A DNA stretch of 64,000 nucleotides from JAFDZW01 sp964404255. Lineage in GTDB: Bacteria > Bacteroidota > Ignavibacteria > Palsa-1295. The DNA is taken from positions 62,001 through 126,000 of the forward strand of contig CAYOJJ010000008.1 of NCBI GenBank assembly GCA_964404255.1, read 5' to 3'. The notes beneath the pieces are model-generated. The model searched no databases, was not told the origin of the DNA, and saw only the letters and a program-made list of their open reading frames with translations. Below are positions 32,225-40,818 of the stretch, in pieces; position 1 is the stretch's first letter, and the number at the start of each line of letters is the position of its first letter. The position numbers and the translations under genes were made by a program.

Positions 32225-33009
32225 CGGAGACCAAACAACCGCTTATATCGGTGCAGAATGTCTCCAAGTCCTTTGGTAAACTCGAAGTCCTAAAGGGTAT
32301 ATCGCTCGATCTATATCCAGGGGAAACGTTGATTATTCTCGGCAAAAGCGGAGTAGGGAAGAGCGTATTGCTGAAGCTTATAGTCGGCCTGCTAATACCT
32401 GACAGCGGGGAGATCTATTACGAAGGAAAACCCGTCACGAAAATGAACGATCATGAGTTGCATGCCATGCGAAAGCAGATCGGTTTTTTGTTTCAGGGGG
32501 GGGCATTATTCGACTCGATGACAGTCGGGGAAAACATGAATATCGTGCTCAAAAAACACTCCACATTAAGTATGGAGGAGCGGGAAAAACGTATTACCCG
32601 CGCCCTTGAGCTTGTCGGTTTATCGGATAAACTCGATGTCATGCCTGCTTCGCTATCCGGAGGCCAAAAAAAGCGTGCGGGACTGGCTCGATCTATCGTC
32701 TTACAGCCAAAACTAATTCTTTACGATGAACCTACCACCGGACTCGATCCTATTACGGCCGCCTCGATCGCCGAACTCATCCTGGGCCTTCAGAAACAGC
32801 TCGGGGTTGCTTCTATTGTCGTTACGCACGATCTGCCGACGGCTTATACGGTTAGTGATAGAACCATCGTATTAGAGGCGGGTAAAAAGATCTTTGACGG
32901 GCCTATCGAAAAGCTTCGCGAGCAGAAAGAATCTCACTTGAATGATTTTCTTGAAGCAGCCGAACTCGATCGCTCCAGAAGAGATAAAATTTTCCAAAGT
33001 ATTCAATAA
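32221..33009 (+). CDS. mlaF: MlaF-family ABC transporter ATPase
   Basis: Cytoplasmic ATPase of the Mla lipid transporter. The 262 residues have Walker A GKSGVGKSVLLK (about residues 41-52), the Q-loop QIGFLFQGGALFDSM, the signature LSGGQKKRAGLARSI, Walker B ILYDEPTTGLDP and switch His in VVTHD. LFQGGALFDS is characteristic of MlaF proteins. It is coupled to mlaE by an ATGA overlap and precedes mlaD by 8 nt. Confidence 0.96.
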   Translation: MTETKQPLISVQNVSKSFGKLEVLKGISLDLYPGETLIILGKSGVGKSVLLKLIVGLLIPDSGEIYYEGKPVTKMNDHELHAMRKQIGFLFQGGALFDSMTVGENMNIVLKKHSTLSMEEREKRITRALELVGLSDKLDVMPASLSGGQKKRAGLARSIVLQPKLILYDEPTTGLDPITAASIAELILGLQKQLGVASIVVTHDLPTAYTVSDRTIVLEAGKKIFDGPIEKLREQKESHLNDFLEAAELDRSRRDKIFQSIQ

Positions 33010-33017
33010 TAGCAGCT

Positions 33018-34007
33018 ATGAAGCTATCCAAGATCCCAATAGCCAGAACCGGACTCTTCGTAATACTTTGCTTTTCATTATTGATTGTATTGCTGTTTGT
33101 TATTGGCAATAAGCAAAAGCTCTTTAGTAATACTGCACATTATTACATCAAGTTCAAAGAAGTTAGTGGTTTAAAAGAAGGGGCTCAAGTTCAGATATCC
33201 GGTATAAATGTAGGAAGTGTAGCGCAGGTAGAGCTTCCGGCTAAAGCAGGAGATTCCGTTCTTTTGACGATCAATGTGGTGACATCGGCCACGAATCTTA
33301 TCCATACCGATTCACGGGCAAAGATCGTAACTGAAGGGTTAGTAGGTAATAAGGGGGTTGCTATCAGCATAGGATCGAAGAATACTACCATTCTTGGGCC
33401 GGAAAGCTTTATTCTTGGTGAAAGCGGGCCCGAATTGATGAGTATTGTCGATTCTGCTACCGGGATTGTGAATACAACAAAAGAGCTTTTGGGCAATCTG
33501 AATAAACTGGTTATTAATATAAACGAAGGTAAAGGTACACTGGGAAGTTTATTGACTAAAGAAGATCTCTATAGCGATCTGGTAAAGACGATCGAATCGA
33601 CAAATCGGCTTATGGGTACGATCTCCACCAGTATAGATAATGCAAATTCTTCACTTAAAAGTATTACTGACGACGCCCAAAAAAGTGCATCCGCAGTCTC
33701 GGATATTCTCGAAAACATAAAGCAAGGCAATGGTACGGTAGGCCATCTGCTAAAGGATAGCTCACTTTACGTACAATTAGAAGCGAGCTTGAAGAACCTC
33801 ACAGTATCGCTTACCGATGTAATGAATAAGCTTTCCGCAAGCGCGGGCAATGCCCAGGAAGTAACGGAAGCCTTAAAGCATAACTTCCTTGTAAAAGGAT
33901 ATTTTGAGGACCGAGGTTATTGGGATGCTGCAAGCTATGAAGCGACGATCAGCAGAAAGCTTGATTCTATTAAAATGATCGAAAACCGCTTAAGATCGTT
34001 GAAATAA
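33018..34007 (+). CDS. mlaD: MlaD-type MCE-domain lipid-binding protein
   Basis: Periplasmic, membrane-anchored MCE protein that forms the lipid channel ring of the Mla transporter. The 329 residues have one membrane helix (about 13-33, FVILCFSLLIVLLFVIGNKQ) and an MCE domain (about 40-118, with FKEVSGLKEGAQVQISGINV). The remaining two-thirds is helical, with coiled-coil character, and longer than E. coli MlaD (183 residues). Similar long forms occur outside Proteobacteria. No terminator separates it clearly from the convergent carrier-protein gene. Confidence 0.92.
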   Translation: MKLSKIPIARTGLFVILCFSLLIVLLFVIGNKQKLFSNTAHYYIKFKEVSGLKEGAQVQISGINVGSVAQVELPAKAGDSVLLTINVVTSATNLIHTDSRAKIVTEGLVGNKGVAISIGSKNTTILGPESFILGESGPELMSIVDSATGIVNTTKELLGNLNKLVININEGKGTLGSLLTKEDLYSDLVKTIESTNRLMGTISTSIDNANSSLKSITDDAQKSASAVSDILENIKQGNGTVGHLLKDSSLYVQLEASLKNLTVSLTDVMNKLSASAGNAQEVTEALKHNFLVKGYFEDRGYWDAASYEATISRKLDSIKMIENRLRSLK

Positions 34008-34056
34008 TATGATTCTGTTAATAGATGCATTATGTAAAGTTACAACAGAAGGACTT

Positions 34057-34536
34057 TTACCCCATTCCGATCTCACAGATGATGGCATTCTTTTCTAATG
34101 AAGTACCTGCTACTGCAACGATCTTTTTAATTATTCCTTCTACACCTGCGGTAATCGAGTTTTCCATTTTCATTGCTTCAAGGATTACTACAGTCGAATT
34201 CTTTTTTACCGGCGTACCGGCTTCAACTAAAACGGATTTTACCATCCCGGGCATCGGTGCTTTTAATATCTTCGTCTGCTGATCTCCGACACCCCCTGAT
34301 CCAGACCTTCCGTTACCCACTTGGAATCGTTCTCGGACTATCCGGGCCTTTTCCGATTCCAATTCGACCGGCACTCCTCCTATAGCATTGCCATCGGAAA
34401 GGCCTTGAGGATCGGAAAAAACCTCGCTTAACGAGCCCGAACTATCCTTGATTATAAAGTGGATGCCATCCGAAAATAGTACCGATGTACTCTCGGATGA
34501 GGTCACTAATTCTCCGTTTATTGTGCCTGATTTCAT
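34057..34536 (-). CDS. Biotinyl/lipoyl carrier-domain protein
   Basis: A 159-residue protein ending in a biotinyl domain (about residues 88-159). The attachment motif is EAMKMEN, as in biotin carboxyl carrier proteins, preceded by ILKAPMPGMVKSVLVEAGTP. The start is set at 34536 (MKSGTINGELVTSS), where ATG overlaps the upstream stop codon as TAATG; an in-frame GTG at 34674 would overlap the previous gene. The N-terminal half is not a known domain to me. Carriers of this kind serve acyl-CoA carboxylases or decarboxylases; no partner gene is in the window, so the enzyme is unknown. Confidence 0.88.
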   Translation of the reverse strand: MKSGTINGELVTSSESTSVLFSDGIHFIIKDSSGSLSEVFSDPQGLSDGNAIGGVPVELESEKARIVRERFQVGNGRSGSGGVGDQQTKILKAPMPGMVKSVLVEAGTPVKKNSTVVILEAMKMENSITAGVEGIIKKIVAVAGTSLEKNAIICEIGMG

Positions 34537-35825
34537 TAAAAGAAGAAATGAAGTTGTACTAAGCCCATTGTCTGGGTGTGCTGCTCGCGTAATCCGTCCT
34601 GAGCGCTGCTCGGGACTTCTACCGTAGCAATACGATATTCGGGACGAACCTCGAGAAACCGAAGCGGAAACCACTGAGCGCCGACAGTTATACGATCCTT
34701 TACTTCGGTTACCACCTGGTCCTGATCATTCTGATCTTCGTAGGTTTCAAACCGCACGATACCATCTATGCCCTGGGAAATATGGTAAGAACCTTCGATT
34801 GTTAGAGCAGTAGATTTTTTTGGAAGATAATTAAAGGCGCTGTAGAGCGGCACGTATTTTCCATCATCATATTCTGCAAGAATGGAGACCGGGCCGCCAC
34901 GCAACCCCAAATGCACTGCCATCAGGGACAGATCGTTTCCTGTAGCGCCGGCAGGAGCATCGGCCGCATGAGTATAATAAGAAGCTCCGATCTCCCCTGA
35001 CAAAGCATCCTCAATCAGTTCTGTTGCAGCATCTATTCTTGCACAGAAGGCTTTATTTTGGTTTTGACCGGCAAAAGAAGCGCCAATGAATTTCTCATTG
35101 CCATTATAAACACCAAGCTGAATTCCGATATGGTCGAATAACGTTAAGCCCAATTCAGCGCCAATATCACGATACCCGGGGGCCCAGAACAATCCTGCCT
35201 GGTCAAAGCCCGACAGTCCAGCCGTACCGCTTTTACTATAGACGGTGTGATCGTCAAAACGAATTCCGAAGGTGGGTAAAAATGCGCCAAACTTGATATA
35301 AGCATCACCTAATACACTTCCACTCTCCCATAATTCACCGGAGGAATGGACAAAATGAAGTAGCGCGAAGGCCTGAGTCGGAGTCTGACCATTAAGGTCA
35401 TACCGAAGATACCCGGAAAGCGTTTTGGTAGCCGTTGCACTCAATTCGATGGCATAGCTCATTGCGTGAAATCCATCAACGCTGACGGTCGTATCTTTTA
35501 ATTTTTGAGCTGGAGTTATCGAGTCGCCATGGCTGAAGATTGGCATTTTTTGCGAAAAGCATATATACTGACTGCGGAAATCAGCACCAAGCTTTATTCC
35601 TTCGGAGAGTTGTCCGGTGAAAGAATCCCCTTTTTTCCACATAGGCAGGCCGTTGATCTCAAAGGATTCGCCCCCTTTTGTTCGAAGGCCTCCTCCGCTC
35701 GGATCTTCGTGGCAGCCGCTACAGGTGACTTCTCCACGTTTAAGAGCAAACCGTGGTAATGCAAATGAAACAGAAGCTGAAATGATCCCTATCACGACAA
35801 GCACTACAGATACAAACTGTTTCAT
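34536..35825 (-). CDS. Outer-membrane porin-like protein with one c-type haem motif
   Basis: A 429-residue exported protein. A signal peptide (about residues 1-22, VVLVVIGIISASVSFA) is followed by a single CxxCH haem motif (TCSGCHEDPSGGGLRTKGGE, near residues 34-53). The rest alternates polar and aromatic residues, as in outer-membrane barrels, and ends in LVQLHFFF with a C-terminal Phe, the usual barrel-insertion signal. It therefore looks like a porin fused to a minimal cytochrome c domain. It sits 38 nt after ribF and overlaps the carrier-protein gene by 1 nt. TATATTTG on the minus strand (35856-35849) may be a promoter element. Substrate and electron partner are unknown. Confidence 0.75.
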   Translation of the reverse strand: MKQFVSVVLVVIGIISASVSFALPRFALKRGEVTCSGCHEDPSGGGLRTKGGESFEINGLPMWKKGDSFTGQLSEGIKLGADFRSQYICFSQKMPIFSHGDSITPAQKLKDTTVSVDGFHAMSYAIELSATATKTLSGYLRYDLNGQTPTQAFALLHFVHSSGELWESGSVLGDAYIKFGAFLPTFGIRFDDHTVYSKSGTAGLSGFDQAGLFWAPGYRDIGAELGLTLFDHIGIQLGVYNGNEKFIGASFAGQNQNKAFCARIDAATELIEDALSGEIGASYYTHAADAPAGATGNDLSLMAVHLGLRGGPVSILAEYDDGKYVPLYSAFNYLPKKSTALTIEGSYHISQGIDGIVRFETYEDQNDQDQVVTEVKDRITVGAQWFPLRFLEVRPEYRIATVEVPSSAQDGLREQHTQTMGLVQLHFFF

Positions 35826-35863
35826 AGACTATATAGTAAGTTAGAATACAAATATACGCACGG

Positions 35864-36805
35864 TTACTGCAGGTGCGCAGTGCCAGCTATTATCAGTGCA
35901 ATATCGGCTTCTATTTGATACTGGAGTGCGGGTAATGAATCGAATTTTATTTGTTCTCTAAGGTAATTATTGAAAGCAAGAGTAACTGTTTCCCGATAGA
36001 CTTCTTCATCGAAATCAAGCAGGAAGGCTTCTACGAGGCGCTCGGAGGAATCGGTAATGGTTGGCCTGGCACCGACACTTATTGCAGCAGTAAATGTTCT
36101 TCCGTCCTGAAGGGTTGCTTTTCCGCTATAGATCCCATCTTTCGGTAATAATTTGTTGGAAGGCACTTCTAAATTAATCGTCGGGTAACCCAGTGTGCGG
36201 CCAATTTTATCTCCGTTTACTACAGTGCCTCTAAGTTGATATGGCCTACCCAAGTATTTGGTGACCGTTTCAATATTCCCTTCGGCTATAGCCGCACGGA
36301 TCTTAGTTGAACTGATATGAACTCCATCGATAAGATGCGGGGGGACCTCCGTTACCATAACACCGGTTTCTTTCGCCAGGGATTCCAGATGTTTTACATC
36401 ACCTTCCCTGTTCTTCCCGAAGGCGTGATTGCTACCAACCACCATAGCCGCAATCCCCAATTTTCCGACGAGTATTTCCTTGAAGAACTCCGAATATGGT
36501 GTTTGCGAAAATTCTTTGGTGAAGGCAATAACTACAACTTCATCGATGTCGGTATGCCGAAGAATATCCAGCCGCTCTTCGAGCGTCGTAAGTAATTTAA
36601 TGGAAGTATTATTCTTCTTTAGTACTTCCTGGGGATGAGGATCGAACGTCAGGACGATACTTCGGGAAAATTCAAATTGCTCCTGTTGGGTAAGAAGCGT
36701 ATTGAGAATGTCCCGATGGCCAAGATGGATGCCGTCATAACTTCCAAGGGTTGCGATCGTTCGAGCAACATAGACGGCGTTTTCGATTCCAAAAGTAACG
36801 TTCAA
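35864..36805 (-). CDS. ribF: Bifunctional riboflavin kinase/FAD synthetase
   Basis: Makes FMN and FAD from riboflavin. The 313 residues have an N-terminal nucleotidyltransferase domain (residues 1-180: LGSYDGIHLGHRDIL, VLTFDPHPQEVL, ISSTKIRAAIAEGN) and a C-terminal riboflavin kinase domain (185-305: GDKIGRTLGYPTINLEV, KDGIYSGKATLQDGR). The start overlaps the truB stop by 4 nt. A ribF after truB is common in the rimP-nusA-infB operons of many bacteria. Confidence 0.97.
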   Translation of the reverse strand: MNVTFGIENAVYVARTIATLGSYDGIHLGHRDILNTLLTQQEQFEFSRSIVLTFDPHPQEVLKKNNTSIKLLTTLEERLDILRHTDIDEVVVIAFTKEFSQTPYSEFFKEILVGKLGIAAMVVGSNHAFGKNREGDVKHLESLAKETGVMVTEVPPHLIDGVHISSTKIRAAIAEGNIETVTKYLGRPYQLRGTVVNGDKIGRTLGYPTINLEVPSNKLLPKDGIYSGKATLQDGRTFTAAISVGARPTITDSSERLVEAFLLDFDEEVYRETVTLAFNNYLREQIKFDSLPALQYQIEADIALIIAGTAHLQ

Positions 36806-37590
36806 GAGATGGTCGTCGCAGATGGGAAAAACGAATACAACTGTTGTTGTGCAAGTGCATCCTCAACGGAATACTCCCCTATTTTTGTGCGTCGGAGATT
36901 CGTAAGTGTAGCACCGGTGCCCAGGGTCCGGCCGATATCATGAGCAAGACTACGAATGTAGGTCCCTTTAGAGCAAGCAACCGTACATCGTACATACGGA
37001 AGTTCAATAGAGAGATTGGTTATATTATAGATCTCTATTTCTTTGGGTTCTATCGTCACCTCTTTGCCTTTGCGGGCTTTGGCATAGACCGGCTTTCCTC
37101 CTTGTTTAATAGCGCTAAAGATAGGAGGGATTTGCAATTGCCGGCCGATAAATTGCAATACTGTTTTCTCAACCTCATCGGATGAAATTCCCTGCAGATC
37201 GTGAGTAACAGTGATCGGTTTTTCAAGGTCGTAACTCGGCGTTGTAATGCCGAGACGGAATTCTGCCCGGTATTCTTTTGGGGCAGCCAGAAATGAAGTT
37301 AGTTGCCGAGTAGCGCGCTTACTTCCAAGGATCACAAGCCCAGTCGCTAATGGATCGAGCGTACCGGAATGACCTACCTTGATCCATTTTTCACCGGAAA
37401 GACGCGAGAGTGCCTTCCGTAAAGTATAGACTACCGCAAAGGAGGAAACGGCATATTCTTTATCGACAAGCAGCATTGCGCCTTCGATGGAAAGCAGGGC
37501 ATCGGCAACGCGCTTATGATCGATAGCAAGATCGGCGCTGGTAAAAATAGGAGTGGGATTATTCGCTATCGGCTGCTCGCTCACGATCAT
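36802..37590 (-). CDS. truB: tRNA pseudouridine(55) synthase
   Basis: Converts U55 in the T loop of tRNAs to pseudouridine. The start is set at 37590 (MIVSEQPIANNPTP), giving 262 residues; the frame remains open upstream to a start at 37668 that would add 26 residues lying fully inside rbfA. Conserved parts are MLLVDKEYAVSSF and the catalytic Asp in GHSGTLDPLATGLV. The usual Pro in LLVDKP is Glu here. Even the shorter form overlaps the end of rbfA by 32 nt, an unusually long overlap. Confidence 0.95.
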   Translation of the reverse strand: MIVSEQPIANNPTPIFTSADLAIDHKRVADALLSIEGAMLLVDKEYAVSSFAVVYTLRKALSRLSGEKWIKVGHSGTLDPLATGLVILGSKRATRQLTSFLAAPKEYRAEFRLGITTPSYDLEKPITVTHDLQGISSDEVEKTVLQFIGRQLQIPPIFSAIKQGGKPVYAKARKGKEVTIEPKEIEIYNITNLSIELPYVRCTVACSKGTYIRSLAHDIGRTLGTGATLTNLRRTKIGEYSVEDALAQQQLYSFFPSATTIS

Positions 37591-37924
37591 GGATCTCTTT
37601 GAAGAGCCGTTCGATCTTATCGACCTCGTCCTGGGTATCGTCAAGAAAGAAAGCCAACTCGGGAACATACCGAAGATTAAGAGTTCTCGCGAGCGCCATT
37701 CTTACCTTGCTCTTATCCTTCTCGATCTTTTCCATTGTTTGCGCCCGCGATTCTCCGATCGAAATAATAGAAAGGTAGATCTTGCAGTGGCGCAGGTCTG
37801 GAGTAACCTTTACGGCAGTAACTGTTACCAAGCCTCCGGAAGTCAGATAGGAAAGATCTTCACGAAAGATAGAGGAGATCGCCTTTTGGATCTCTCCGGC
37901 AACCCGTTCGGTACGAATAGACAT
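37559..37924 (-). CDS. rbfA: Ribosome-binding factor A
   Basis: Late 30S-maturation factor. The 121 residues carry the KH-like fold: RTERVAGEIQKAISSIFRED, LVTVTAVKVTPDLRHCKIYL and LNLRYVPELAFFLDDTQDEV. It follows infB by 4 nt and its last 32 nt are shared with truB in another frame. Confidence 0.96.
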   Translation of the reverse strand: MSIRTERVAGEIQKAISSIFREDLSYLTSGGLVTVTAVKVTPDLRHCKIYLSIISIGESRAQTMEKIEKDKSKVRMALARTLNLRYVPELAFFLDDTQDEVDKIERLFKEIHDRERAADSE

Positions 37925-37928
37925 ACGA

Positions 37929-40754
37929 TTATCTTGCCGGCACCGGTGTTTCCAGCTTACGCTTGATCTCTACGATCTTATAAGCTTCGATCACATCGCC
38001 AACCTTAATATCATTGAAATTTTCCAGGGCAATACCGCACTCGTAACCGGCATCGACCTCGCGGACATCGTCCTTGAAGCGCTTAAGCGAAGATAACCCG
38101 CCGTTAAAGACTTCAATACCATCGCGAACGACGCGGACTCTCGAGTTGCGGCTGATAGAGCCATCGACCACATAACAACCGGCCACCGTACCAACTTTCG
38201 GGACTTTGAAGGTATCTCTGACCTGCACTGAACCGACGACTTCTTCTTTTTCCTCCGGAGAAAGCATACCCTCGAGAGCGCTTCTGATCTCATTTATACA
38301 GTCGTAAATAACACTGTATAAACGAATATCGACATGCTCTGCGGCAGCGATCTTACGGGCATCGAGATTCGGACGAACATGGAAGCCAACGATAATGGCA
38401 TTACTGGCTGAGGCAAGGTTTACGTCATTTTCAGTAATGGCGCCGACGCCACGCTGCACGATTTCGACTTTTACTTCCGGTGTGGATAGACGGAGTAAAG
38501 CATCGGCCAAGGCTTCTACCGAGCCATCTACGTCGCCGCGTAATACGATACGCAGGTTCTGAACACTTCCCTCTTTGATCTGAGCGCTGATATCATCGAG
38601 GCTGATGACGCTGCGGATCTGCTTGAAGTTCTGTTCGCGTTTAAGCTGCTGGCGGGTTGTAGAAATATCTTTTGCAGCGCTATCGGATTCTACAACGATA
38701 AACTGGTCGCCGGCCTGCGGAATACCATCGAAACCGAGCAACTGAACCGGGCGCGACGGCGGGGCTTCATCCATACGATTACCGCGCTCATCGAACATAG
38801 CACGAACCCTTCCGGAGAACATACCGGCAATAAAAGGATCACCCATTTTCAGCGTGCCCTTCTGAACAAGCACCGTAGCCTGAATACCACGGCCTTTATC
38901 GACCTCGGCTTCGATAACTACACCACGAGCCATTCTATCAGGATTCGCTTTAAGTTCGAGAATATCTGCTTCGAGCAGTACACGTTCGAGCAGCTTATCG
39001 ACATTCTTACCGGTCTTCGCCGAGATCTCTACCGTGCCGTACTTACCACCCCATTCTTCGACCAGAATATTCTTATCGGAAAGCTGCTGGCGAATACGAT
39101 CGGGGTTAGCATCGGGCCTATCCGTCTTATTAAAGGCGAATACGATCGGTACACCGGCCGCCTGCGCATGAGAAATAGCTTCCCACGTTTGTGGCATCAC
39201 ATTATCATCGGCGGCAATAACAACAATAACAATATCGGTAACCTGAGCACCGCGGGCACGCATAGCCGTAAAGGCTTCGTGACCGGGCGTATCAAGGAAG
39301 GTCATTTGGCGATCGTTATCGAGCGTCACTTCATAAGCACCGATATGCTGCGTAATACCACCCGATTCACCGGCAACGACGTTCGATTTGCGAATATAAT
39401 CGAGCAGCGATGTTTTACCGTGATCGACGTGACCCATGATAGTTACGACCGGCGGACGGTCCTTCAGGGTTTCCGGAGCATCGGGAGTATCTTCAAGTGT
39501 ATCTACCGTGTACTCATCCTGGAATTCGACCGTATAGCCGAATTCATCGGCAACGAGCTGGATCGTATCCTTATCGAGACGCTGATTGATGGAAACCATC
39601 AATCCGAGTGCAATACACTTCGAAATGATCTGGCCAACATCGACGCGCATCAAGTTAGCGAGTTCGGCTGCCGTCACAAACTCGGTCGGACGAATGACCG
39701 AGCTTTCCTGCTCGATCTGCTCCTGCATCTTACGCTCTTCGGTCTCGGCGCGCTCACGGCGTTTTTGCTTGCGCATCTTCGCACGACCGGCGAGCGCTCT
39801 GTTATCGTCAATACCAGTTAAGGTACGACGTACTGCATTTTGAACTTCTTTACTATCAACCCCTTTTTCTTTAACCGGTTTTTTCTTTTTCTCGTCACTC
39901 TCAAAATCTAATTTCCGACGAGTTTCATGGGGCTTATACTTCTTCTTATCGCCACCAGCAGGAGCAGGGCCTTGGCCAGCCGGACGATTTCCAGCGGTTT
40001 TTAGCTGTGGCTGCGGTGCTTTAGGCTGTTCTTTCTTTTTGGGTTTAAGAGCGTCGAGATCGATCTTCCCTTTGATTTTTAAGCCGGGAAGCGGAGCCGG
40101 AGATTCCGCAGAAGTGGAAATGAGAACCGTAGTTTTTTTCTTGCGACGCTTGCGACGATGATCGGCATCGGCATCGTTACCCTCACCCATTGCAGGACCA
40201 TTCTGATCTTCGGTTGCGCCTAGCTCTTCAGGAGCAATAACCGGTTCCGGTACAATAGCTACCGGTTCTTCGGTCATCACTGGCGGTTCAGGAAGTTCGG
40301 TCGGAGGTTGTTCGGGCTCTTCGGCAACCGGAGGCACTTCTTCAATGGGGGCAGGAGCTTCTATTTCAGGCTCGATAGTAACTTCCGGTTCTTCTTCTAC
40401 TTCCGGAGTTTCTACCTCAACAGCCTGACCAACTTCGACCTCGGGTTTTTCAACTTTACCTTTAACGGGAGCTTTTGAAGGTTCAGCTTCAGCTCCATCT
40501 CCTTTTACTTTAGCACGTTTTTCTTTAAAGGCGGCAACTTTCTTCTGGCGTTTTTCAGTAACGTCCTTTTCCTTGCCATAGTGTTTCATTACTACATCGA
40601 GAGCATCGTCGTCAATCTTGGACATGATACTCTTAATGCCGGAAAACCCTTGGCTTTGTAAGAACTCGATCAGGGTGTCATGGCTGATATTGAGTTCCGT
40701 AGCAAGGGTACGGACTGTTTGTTTCTTCGTTTTTTCGGCAGTTTCTGACGCCAT
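37929..40754 (-). CDS. infB: Translation initiation factor IF-2
   Basis: GTPase that places initiator tRNA on the 30S subunit and joins the subunits. The 941 residues comprise an IF2_N domain (about 12-65, TVRTLATELNISHDTLIEFL), a long low-complexity linker rich in Pro, Glu and Val (about 95-200) and Lys/Arg (200-360), a G domain (from about 440: MGHVDHGKTSLLDYIRKS, FLDTPGHEAF, FNKTDRP), and C-terminal domains ending in VEIKRKLETPVPAR. The linker is long but of a kind normal for this factor. Confidence 0.98.
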   Translation of the reverse strand: MASETAEKTKKQTVRTLATELNISHDTLIEFLQSQGFSGIKSIMSKIDDDALDVVMKHYGKEKDVTEKRQKKVAAFKEKRAKVKGDGAEAEPSKAPVKGKVEKPEVEVGQAVEVETPEVEEEPEVTIEPEIEAPAPIEEVPPVAEEPEQPPTELPEPPVMTEEPVAIVPEPVIAPEELGATEDQNGPAMGEGNDADADHRRKRRKKKTTVLISTSAESPAPLPGLKIKGKIDLDALKPKKKEQPKAPQPQLKTAGNRPAGQGPAPAGGDKKKYKPHETRRKLDFESDEKKKKPVKEKGVDSKEVQNAVRRTLTGIDDNRALAGRAKMRKQKRRERAETEERKMQEQIEQESSVIRPTEFVTAAELANLMRVDVGQIISKCIALGLMVSINQRLDKDTIQLVADEFGYTVEFQDEYTVDTLEDTPDAPETLKDRPPVVTIMGHVDHGKTSLLDYIRKSNVVAGESGGITQHIGAYEVTLDNDRQMTFLDTPGHEAFTAMRARGAQVTDIVIVVIAADDNVMPQTWEAISHAQAAGVPIVFAFNKTDRPDANPDRIRQQLSDKNILVEEWGGKYGTVEISAKTGKNVDKLLERVLLEADILELKANPDRMARGVVIEAEVDKGRGIQATVLVQKGTLKMGDPFIAGMFSGRVRAMFDERGNRMDEAPPSRPVQLLGFDGIPQAGDQFIVVESDSAAKDISTTRQQLKREQNFKQIRSVISLDDISAQIKEGSVQNLRIVLRGDVDGSVEALADALLRLSTPEVKVEIVQRGVGAITENDVNLASASNAIIVGFHVRPNLDARKIAAAEHVDIRLYSVIYDCINEIRSALEGMLSPEEKEEVVGSVQVRDTFKVPKVGTVAGCYVVDGSISRNSRVRVVRDGIEVFNGGLSSLKRFKDDVREVDAGYECGIALENFNDIKVGDVIEAYKIVEIKRKLETPVPAR

Positions 40755-40818
40755 ATAATGGAATTGCGGTTCCGAATAAATAAAACTGTAGTGGAGAGTA
40801 AGACGCTGTTCATGGCGG

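Noticed and set aside
39168..39821. 217-codon frame antisense to infB
   Set aside because: Lies opposite the conserved G domain; no ribosome binding site or domain.
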